The notes beneath the pieces are model-generated. The model was not told the DNA's origin and ran no database searches. It worked only from the letters and a program-made list of their open reading frames with translations. The translations under genes and the position numbers were made by a program. Positions 4,997-10,000 of a DNA stretch of 10,000 nt are shown piece after piece. Position 1 is the stretch's first letter, and the number at the start of each line of letters is the position of its first letter. The stretch is from Asticcacaulis sp. (GTDB taxonomy: Bacteria; Pseudomonadota; Alphaproteobacteria; Caulobacterales; Caulobacteraceae), in assembly GCF_020217185.1 (NCBI RefSeq), contig NZ_JAIWNX010000065.1:1-10000 (forward strand), given 5' to 3'.

Positions 4997-6913
4997 TCAC
5001 GCGCCATGGAAGAAGTCGTAGATGCGCTGGGCCAGGGCCTCATTGATGCCTTCCACCTTGCGCAGGTCTTCGATGCGCGCCTTGCCCACCTCACGGCCCG
5101 ACCCGAAGGCGGCCAGCAGGGCGCGTTTTTTGCGCGGGCCGATGCCTTCGATCTCATCCAGCGGATTTTTGGTGATCGCCGCGTCGCGCTTTTGACGATT
5201 GGCCCCGATGGCGTAGCGGTGCGCCTCATCGCGCAGGCGCTGAAGATAGTAGAGGACCGGCGATTTGGGCTCCATCATGAAGGGGGCACGTCCTGGCATG
5301 AAGAAGCGCTCCATCCCGGCGTCGCGATCCGGCCCCTTGGCCACACCGACAATGCGGATGTCTTCCATGCCGAGTTCGCGCATCACGTCCAGAACGGCCT
5401 CAAGTTGCCCCTGCCCGCCATCGACCAGCACCAGATCGGGACGACCAAAGCCTTCCTCTTCCGTCGCATCTTCCGCACGGTTTTTCAGACGTAAAAACCG
5501 ACGACGGAACACTTCGCGCATCATGGCGTAGTCGTCACCGGCGGTCATCTTATCGAGATCACGGATGGTAAACTTGCGATACTGCCCCTTCATAAAGCCT
5601 TCGGGCCCGGCCACCACCATGCCCCCCACCGCATGCGTGCCGCCGAGGTGCGAGTTGTCGTAAACCTCAATGCGGTTAGGCGGGGCGGGCAACTCAAACA
5701 CCTCCGCCACGCCTTTCAGCAGGCGCGTCTGCGCCGACTGTTCGGCCATGCGCCGGCCCAGCGCCGCCCTGGCGTTGTTGAGGGCATGGGCCACAGCATC
5801 GGCCTTTTCGCCCCGGCGCGGGCAGTGGATCTCGACCTTACGACCGGCGCGCAGCGACAGGGCTTCCATCATCAGGTCCGGCTCACTTAGGGGATGCGAG
5901 ACAAGGATGAGCTTCGGTACCGGACGGTCCTGATAGAACTGCCCCAGAAAGGCATCGAGGATTTCGCCCTCAGCGTTGTCCGTCTCTTCACCGCTGTCGG
6001 GCACGCGCGGGAAGTAGGCGCGGTCGCCCCAGTTCTGCCCCGCCCGGAAGAAGATGGTCTGTACGCAAGCCGACCCGCCTTCGCTGATCACGGCAAAGAC
6101 GTCGGCCTCGGCCTCACCGATGCCGATGGAAGAGGTCATGGACACGTGGTTGAGCGCCCGCACCCGGTCACGCAGGTGTGCCGCCTTCTCGAAATCCATA
6201 TCGTCGGAGGCCTTCATCATGCGTTTGGTCAGGTCGTCGATGACCACGCGCGAACGACCTTTCAGAAAGGCCTCGGCCTGCCCCACCAATGCGCCATAAT
6301 CCTCAAGGCTGATCTCACCGGTACACGGCGCCGAACAGCGACGAATCTGATGCAACATGCAGGGCCGCGTACGCGAGGCATAGACGCTGTCGGTGCAGGT
6401 ACGCAGCAGGAAGGCGCGTTGCAGCGTATCGAGGGTACGGTTCACCGCCTGGGTCGAGGCGAAGGGGCCGAAATATTCGCCCTGAATGGCGTGCGCCCCG
6501 CGATGCTTGGTGATCTGTGCTGCCGCGTGGTCCTTACGTACCAGAATTTCGGCAAAGGATTTATCGTCGCGCAGCAGCACATTGTAGCGCGGTTTGAGCG
6601 CCTTGATCAGGCGCGCCTCCAGCAGCAGGGCCTCGCCCTCGGTCTGTGTGCGCACAATGACCATGGATCGCGTCAGATAGACCATGCGCGCGATACGCTG
6701 GGCATGGACGCGCCCCTGTGCATACTGAAGGATGCGCTTTTTCAACGACTTGGCCTTGCCCACATAGAGCACCTCGTCGTTTTCTCCGATCATGCGATAG
6801 ACGCCGGGCTTGTCTTCCGCCAGCCGCGCTTCACGCAGGATCAGAGCCGCCCCCGTCAGGGGCGCATCGGTCGGGAGGGTTTCGGATAAGGCATCGGTAG
6901 GCAGGTCGGACAT
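4997..6913 (-). CDS. uvrC: UvrABC excinuclease subunit C
   Basis: UvrC makes both incisions around a lesion in nucleotide excision repair after UvrA/UvrB loading. Numbered from ATG 6913 (638 residues): a GIY-YIG nuclease begins at GVYRM (37-41) with VLYVGKAKSLKKRI and glutamate 99 in LLLEARLIKALKPRYN. Cysteines 173, 185, 193 and 197 (C-x11-C-x7-C-x3-C) match the family's iron-sulfur cluster positions. The UVR domain that contacts UvrB lies at about 227-255. The RNase H-like nuclease shows D419 (VYDNSHLGG), D498 (LVDGGQGQ) and H565 (EAHRYAIG), a complete D-D-H set. Tandem helix-hairpin-helix motifs fill 586-638. An in-frame GTG at 6964 with GAAGGG just upstream would add 17 residues. The ATG has only a badly spaced GGGAG, so the start is uncertain. 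All catalytic residues are intact. Confidence 0.95.
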   Translation of the reverse strand: MSDLPTDALSETLPTDAPLTGAALILREARLAEDKPGVYRMIGENDEVLYVGKAKSLKKRILQYAQGRVHAQRIARMVYLTRSMVIVRTQTEGEALLLEARLIKALKPRYNVLLRDDKSFAEILVRKDHAAAQITKHRGAHAIQGEYFGPFASTQAVNRTLDTLQRAFLLRTCTDSVYASRTRPCMLHQIRRCSAPCTGEISLEDYGALVGQAEAFLKGRSRVVIDDLTKRMMKASDDMDFEKAAHLRDRVRALNHVSMTSSIGIGEAEADVFAVISEGGSACVQTIFFRAGQNWGDRAYFPRVPDSGEETDNAEGEILDAFLGQFYQDRPVPKLILVSHPLSEPDLMMEALSLRAGRKVEIHCPRRGEKADAVAHALNNARAALGRRMAEQSAQTRLLKGVAEVFELPAPPNRIEVYDNSHLGGTHAVGGMVVAGPEGFMKGQYRKFTIRDLDKMTAGDDYAMMREVFRRRFLRLKNRAEDATEEEGFGRPDLVLVDGGQGQLEAVLDVMRELGMEDIRIVGVAKGPDRDAGMERFFMPGRAPFMMEPKSPVLYYLQRLRDEAHRYAIGANRQKRDAAITKNPLDEIEGIGPRKKRALLAAFGSGREVGKARIEDLRKVEGINEALAQRIYDFFHGA

Positions 6914-7070
6914 GCTCCCGATATAGGCGAAGGGCCGGAACGGGGCAAGAACATCCGCATCCACCTTCCCTTCTTAAATGACATAATTGCAAAGGTGCGC
7001 CACAGGAATTGACTTGCCTTCGTCGGGGCATGGCGTCATGGAGAGACACCGCACACAAAATCGTGATCGC

Positions 7071-8270
7071 ATGACCGCCACGCCTGCCGCCCGATCGTCC
7101 GAAATCCGCGCCCTCACGGGTTTGCGCGGCGTCGCGGCCCTGTTCGTCGTGCTCTATCACGCCACCGGCTATTTTCGCTTTCCCGATCCGTGGCAGCACT
7201 ATGTGCGGCATGGCTATATTTCGGTCGATCTGTTCTTTGTCCTGTCCGGCTTCGTCATGGCCATGACCTATGGCAAGCTGTTCGACGCAGGCTTTCAATG
7301 GCCGAACTTCCGCAAGTTCATCCTGATGCGTGTGGCGCGCGTGTGGCCGCTGTTTGCGCTGATGACGCTGATCACCGCCGCCCTGATCCCGACCGTTCTG
7401 GGTAAGCGCTACTATGCGGAAGACGTCTGGCACGGCCTGTTACCCAACCTGACCATGACTCAGGCCTGGGGGCTGGCCAATTCCATCGTCCGCCCGTCAT
7501 GGTCGATCTCGACCGAATGGGCGGCCTATCTGGTTTTTCCACTGCTGGTGATTGCGGCCCTCAAAGGCTCGTGGCAACGCGCACTTTTGTGGACCGGGCT
7601 GGCCGCCGGTCTGCTGGCCTTTGTCGCCTATGGCCCCCTGTGGTTCGGGCAGACGATTCGCCGCTCAGGCCCGCTGGACATCGCCGCCTCCTACGCCAGC
7701 GGCACCCTGCTGCGCTGCCTGTTGAGCTTCTTCATCGGTATGGTGGCCTATCGTTTCCGCGCTCTGGTGCCGTCTCGCGCCGCAGTCCTGTTTCTGGTGG
7801 CGTCGCTCCTGCTGATCGCCTGGCGCCCGTCGGACGTCATTCTGGTGGGTCTGTTTACCGGGCTGATCATGGCCCTTTCCGACGACGACGGCCCGGTGGC
7901 CAAAATGTTGTCATGGCGACCGGTCTATCTGATCGGCGTGTGGTCCTACGCCATCTATCTGATCCACGATGTCGTGCTGTTTGGCACCTTCCGCACCCTG
8001 CCAAAGTTTGGCCTGAGCCTGCCGGGGGAGCGCGTCCACTGGTTGATGGCAGCGATTGCCGTAACGGTCGTGCTGTCCGCACTAGCACATTACGGCTTTG
8101 AGAAGCCTTCACGCGACGGGCTGCGCCGGCTGATCAGCCGCTGGACGGCCCGCAAACCGGAGTTGCACGCCGTTGCTGGTGACCTGCCGGCTGAGCCTGC
8201 CCCTACCACAGCGGGTCCGGCGGCAGACCTTGCAGAGCTTCCTGTATCCGCCGCAAAGAGCCGCCGTTGA
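7071..8270 (+). CDS. Membrane O-acyltransferase, acyltransferase-3 family
   Basis: A 399-residue polytopic inner-membrane protein of the acyltransferase-3 family, which transfers acyl groups to sugars of lipopolysaccharide, exopolysaccharide or glycans. The first membrane segment holds the family R-x10-H motif (R19 to H30 in LRGVAALFVVLYH). DLFFVLSGFVMAM, then R87/R90/P93 (MRVARVWP) and SWSISTEWAAYLVFP (143-157) follow, with about ten hydrophobic segments in all. The sequence after YGFEKPSR is a basic and Ala/Pro-rich cytoplasmic-type tail of roughly 55 residues. ATG 7071 is chosen because the family core begins about ten residues later. It has no clear ribosome binding site, and ATG 7038 is a possible alternative. 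No glycan gene is adjacent, so the acceptor is unknown. Its last 68 bp overlap the convergent Nudix gene. Confidence 0.9.
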   Translation: MTATPAARSSEIRALTGLRGVAALFVVLYHATGYFRFPDPWQHYVRHGYISVDLFFVLSGFVMAMTYGKLFDAGFQWPNFRKFILMRVARVWPLFALMTLITAALIPTVLGKRYYAEDVWHGLLPNLTMTQAWGLANSIVRPSWSISTEWAAYLVFPLLVIAALKGSWQRALLWTGLAAGLLAFVAYGPLWFGQTIRRSGPLDIAASYASGTLLRCLLSFFIGMVAYRFRALVPSRAAVLFLVASLLLIAWRPSDVILVGLFTGLIMALSDDDGPVAKMLSWRPVYLIGVWSYAIYLIHDVVLFGTFRTLPKFGLSLPGERVHWLMAAIAVTVVLSALAHYGFEKPSRDGLRRLISRWTARKPELHAVAGDLPAEPAPTTAGPAADLAELPVSAAKSRR

Positions 8271-8676
8271 TATTGTCCGGCAGGGCGTCGATATCGAAGA
8301 AATCGACATTCTTGATTTCCCCCTGCGAGGTCAGTTCACCGCGCTCGAAGCGGTCAATGCGATAGAGCAGCACGTGATCGCCGGGGAAGAAGCGTTCATT
8401 GGAATGGATCGACAGAAGGCGCGGTGTTTCGTGGGCAATAATTCCCGCCTCTTCGCGCAGTTCACGCACCACGGCGTCGCCCGCCGCCTCAAAGGCATCG
8501 ACGCCACCACCGGGCAGCCACCAGCCTTCGAGATAGGTATGCTCGATCAGCAGAACGCGACGCTCATCCTCTACCACAAGGCCGCGCACACCCAGAGTCT
8601 TGCCCCGCGTCATGCGCGAATGAGCAAAGAACAGCGGCCGGGTGTACGGCTCGACAAGGCGCTTCCAGTCTTCCAT
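8203..8676 (-). CDS. Nudix (MutT-like) hydrolase
   Basis: A 157-residue Nudix hydrolase that cleaves nucleoside diphosphate-linked substrates with magnesium. The box is complete at 57-79: G57-x5-E63-x7-R71-E72-L73-x-E75-E76-x-G78-I79. It is preceded by GWWLPGG, which is typical of the family. There is no signal peptide, so it is cytoplasmic. The N-terminal ~25 residues (EPYTRPLFFAHSRMTRGKTLGVRG) resemble Nudix proteins annotated near sugar or lipid metabolism genes, but the substrate cannot be deduced. ATG 8676 has no Shine-Dalgarno sequence: the upstream minus strand is AT-rich (TATTTATCTTATTTTTATACGC), so the message may be leaderless or short-leadered. The 3' end lies inside the convergent acyltransferase gene. 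Confidence 0.92.
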   Translation of the reverse strand: MEDWKRLVEPYTRPLFFAHSRMTRGKTLGVRGLVVEDERRVLLIEHTYLEGWWLPGGGVDAFEAAGDAVVRELREEAGIIAHETPRLLSIHSNERFFPGDHVLLYRIDRFERGELTSQGEIKNVDFFDIDALPDNINGGSLRRIQEALQGLPPDPLW

Positions 8677-8705
8677 GCGTATAAAAATAAGATAAATAAC
8701 GCTGT

Positions 8706-8755
8706 GCGCAAGCCTTGCGCCCGGTTTTTCTCGCTGCGCCGCGCAACAAGGCTTG
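8706..8755. promoter_or_regulatory. Paired quasi-palindromes between the Nudix and SDR genes
   Basis: GCGCAAG-C-CTTGCGC (8706-8720) is a perfect 7-bp inverted repeat about a single base. CAAG-G-CTTG (8747-8755) repeats its core about 38 bp further on, preceded by GCGCAA. Both lie in the 136-bp gap between the divergent Nudix gene and the small membrane protein gene. Two similar odd-centred palindromes in a divergent promoter region suggest an operator pair, but a hairpin role is equally possible. Confidence 0.35.
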
Positions 8756-8812
8756 AGTTCGCCGTAAGAGGCGCTTAATCAGATAAAAACAGGACTGACC
8801 GGGAGATTTCAC

Positions 8813-8893
8813 ATGCTGGCCATCGGCATTTTTGCGGGCTTCATCGCCTTCTATTTCATCGTCAACTATATCGACTTTGGCCGTATTGACTAA
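8813..8893 (+). CDS. 26-residue single-pass membrane microprotein or leader peptide
   Basis: A 26-codon frame starts at ATG 8813 and has GGGAG 7 nt upstream, one of the best ribosome binding sites in the window. The product starts MLAIGIFAGFIAFYF, has a hydrophobic stretch over about residues 2-19, and ends with an acidic, polar DFGRID tail. That is the pattern of a one-segment inner-membrane microprotein. Its TAA (8891-8893) overlaps the TTG start of the SDR gene (8886) by 8 nt, so ribosomes ending here could start on the SDR. I do not recognise the sequence. It could be a functional small protein or only a leader that drives translation of the SDR. No cysteine is present and methionine occurs only at the start. 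Confidence 0.6.
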   Translation: MLAIGIFAGFIAFYFIVNYIDFGRID

Positions 8894-9647
8894 ACCGGCT
8901 CCCAAAATCGCTCTGGTCACCGGTGCGGCCAAACGCATCGGCAGGGCCGTAGCCTTTGCGCTGGCGAAACGCGGCTACGATATCGGCGTCCATTACGGCA
9001 CTTCCGCAACCGATGCGCAGGCCTTGGTTGAGCAGTTACGCGCGTCTGGCGTGCGGGCAGAAGCGCTTCAGGCCGACCTGTCGGACGCCGACAGCGTCAA
9101 GGCGCTCATTCCCGCGACCGTGGCCGCTCTGGGTCCTCTGAGCCTGCTGATCAACAATGCCTCAGTGTTTTTCGATGACCGCGCCGGGACGCTGACGGTG
9201 GCGCGCTGGCACGCCCATATGAACACCAATCTGCTGGCCCCTGTGCTGCTGGCGCAGGGTTTTGCGGCGCAAGGCGCTCTGCCGGACGGCGCCGCTATCG
9301 TCAATCTGATCGACCAGCGGGTGCTGAAACCCTCCCCGCCCTTCTTCTCCTACGGTTTGTCAAAGGCCGGGCTGTGGCACGCCACGCGCACCCTGGCGCA
9401 GGAACTGGCCCCGCGCATCCGCGTCAATGCTGTGGGGCCGGGTCCTACCCTGCCCTCCATTCACCAGACCGAAGCCGATTTCGAGGCCGAGGCCGCTTCG
9501 ACCCTGCTGCAAAAGCGGGTCACGCCGGAAGAGATCGCCGAGGCCGTGGTGTTTCTGGCCGAAGCCCCTTCGGTGACCGGTCAGATGATCTGCGTCGATT
9601 CGGGCCAGCATCTGGGCTGGAAGACGCCGGATATGGAAGGGTTGTAG
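8886..9647 (+). CDS. SDR oxidoreductase, pteridine reductase/FolM-like
   Basis: A 253-residue short-chain dehydrogenase/reductase. The Rossmann cofactor motif is TGAAKRIG (12-19); an arginine two residues before the last glycine is typical of NADPH-dependent pteridine reductases. NNAS follows at 90-93. The catalytic set is Y156-GLS-K160, and the usual serine position is aspartate 143 (NLIDQR), as in PTR1-type pteridine reductases. VNAVGPGPTLPS then follows as expected. The likely reaction is NADPH reduction of dihydropteridines such as dihydrofolate or dihydromonapterin, but other substrates are possible. No ATG or GTG is available upstream of the Rossmann motif. TTG 8886 gives the usual short N-terminus and overlaps the preceding microprotein stop. 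A second TTG at 8877 would add three residues. It has no clear ribosome binding site, so translation coupling is likely. Confidence 0.85.
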   Translation: MTKPAPKIALVTGAAKRIGRAVAFALAKRGYDIGVHYGTSATDAQALVEQLRASGVRAEALQADLSDADSVKALIPATVAALGPLSLLINNASVFFDDRAGTLTVARWHAHMNTNLLAPVLLAQGFAAQGALPDGAAIVNLIDQRVLKPSPPFFSYGLSKAGLWHATRTLAQELAPRIRVNAVGPGPTLPSIHQTEADFEAEAASTLLQKRVTPEEIAEAVVFLAEAPSVTGQMICVDSGQHLGWKTPDMEGL

Positions 9648-9653
9648 CTCTCC

Positions 9654-9686
9654 TTACACCTCCTCTACATGGGTAGGGAGGTGTAA
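9654..9686. terminator. Bidirectional hairpin between convergent genes
   Basis: TTACACCTCC (9654-9663) pairs perfectly with GGAGGTGTAA (9677-9686). CTAC and GTAG extend the stem inward past a single bulged T to a 4-nt loop, giving about 14 bp. It lies 6 nt after the SDR stop codon and 9 nt from the polyprenyl synthase stop codon. It is therefore well placed to end both transcripts, although neither side has a true T-run (TGTGTGTGCTT on the plus strand). Confidence 0.6.
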
Positions 9687-9695
9687 TGTGTGTGC

Positions 9696-10000
9696 TTACT
9701 TCGTGCGTTCGACGCTGTAATCGGCCAGCGCTTCCAGTGCTTTGCGCCAGTCCGAGGCTTCAAAGCCTTTCAACGCATCCTTGGCCTTTTGCGCATAATG
9801 GCGAGCCGTCTCGATCGTCTTGGCCATCGCTCCTGATTCGACAATCAGGGCCTGCGCCTGCGCCAGATCGCCGTCGGTCTGCTCGCGCATCGAGACCGTG
9901 CGGTGCCAGAAATCAGCGGCTTGCGGCGTCGCCTTGACGGCCAAAATCAATGGCAAGGTTGCCTTACCCTCAGCAAAATCGTCACCGGCATTCTTGCCGA
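9696..10000 (-). CDS. Polyprenyl diphosphate synthase, C-terminal part
   Basis: The gene runs off the right edge, and the last 100 residues plus the TAA are visible. The visible part starts GKNAGDDFAEGKATLPLILA, the conserved segment just after the second aspartate-rich motif of trans-isoprenyl diphosphate synthases. It continues through GDLAQAQALIVESGA and ends ALEALADYSVERTK, like octaprenyl or solanesyl diphosphate synthases. Such enzymes join isopentenyl diphosphate units to make the ubiquinone side chain. Chain length is set in the missing N-terminal half, so farnesyl, octaprenyl or longer products cannot be separated, though the C-terminus resembles the IspB type. Both aspartate-rich motifs lie outside the window. 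It converges on the SDR gene across a shared hairpin. Confidence 0.88.
   Translation of the reverse strand, partial: GKNAGDDFAEGKATLPLILAVKATPQAADFWHRTVSMREQTDGDLAQAQALIVESGAMAKTIETARHYAQKAKDALKGFEASDWRKALEALADYSVERTK

Noticed and set aside
5894..6889. 331-codon plus-strand frame opposite uvrC
   Set aside because: It is a shadow of uvrC, whose catalytic residues and domains are complete on the other strand. No family motif is visible in it.
7009..7037. TTGACT hexamer as a -35 box for the acyltransferase
   Set aside because: The sequence 16-18 bp downstream (around GGCGTC) has no resemblance to a -10 element.
6987..7070. N-terminal extension of the acyltransferase from a TTG at 6987
   Set aside because: The extra residues are polar, unlike the family, and there is no ribosome binding site. 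The family core fits ATG 7071, with ATG 7038 kept as an alternative.
6831..7433. 200-codon minus-strand frame across the uvrC/acyltransferase junction
   Set aside because: It overlaps the start of uvrC in another frame and the acyltransferase membrane segments. It has a low-complexity His/Gln/Arg composition and no domain.
8832..8885. Extended SDR N-terminus starting at TTG 8832
   Set aside because: The added serine-rich residues come from reading the microprotein in another frame. SDRs begin only a few residues before the first beta strand.

Overview
The window is a GC-rich, gene-dense bacterial chromosome segment with short intergenic gaps. It most likely comes from an alphaproteobacterium of the Caulobacterales, such as an Asticcacaulis-like organism. 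This rests on the style of the large TonB-dependent receptor and OmpW, the UvrC sequence, and palindromic intergenic repeats of a kind I associate with alphaproteobacteria. No database was consulted, so the taxonomy is an inference. I saw no mobile element, CRISPR array, tRNA or rRNA.

Layout. 1-95: a composite palindromic repeat that also forms the ompW terminator. 93-740 (-): an OmpW-family outer membrane protein. 955-1266 (+): a single-domain rhodanese with its own promoter. 1267-1441: a convergent gap filled with hairpins, two of them related to the 55-95 palindrome. 1442-1852 (-): an exported four-EF-hand protein. 2050-4422 (-): a TonB-dependent receptor, preceded on the same strand by a 57-residue YezD/OscA-type (DUF2292) gene at 4511-4684. 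4685-4996: an AT-rich gap holding the upstream region of that pair. 4997-6913 (-): uvrC. 7071-8270 (+): a membrane acyltransferase whose 3' end overlaps a convergent Nudix hydrolase gene (8203-8676, -) by 68 bp. 8813-8893 (+): a 26-residue membrane microprotein gene that overlaps the TTG start of a pteridine-reductase-like SDR (8886-9647, +). 9696-10000 (-): the 3' end of a polyprenyl diphosphate synthase gene.

The most interesting unit is the small DUF2292 gene plus TonB receptor. OscA, a DUF2292 protein, is linked to sulfur starvation and organosulfur use in Pseudomonas. Here both proteins contain no cysteine, and no methionine beyond the initiator, including all of the roughly 758-residue mature receptor. 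That is the composition expected of proteins made when sulfur is scarce. I infer that the pair is a sulfur-starvation module importing an unidentified sulfur source across the outer membrane. The second unusual locus is the 26-residue membrane peptide apparently coupled by translation to the SDR, which has no ATG or GTG start of its own. The remaining genes are housekeeping or common envelope functions.
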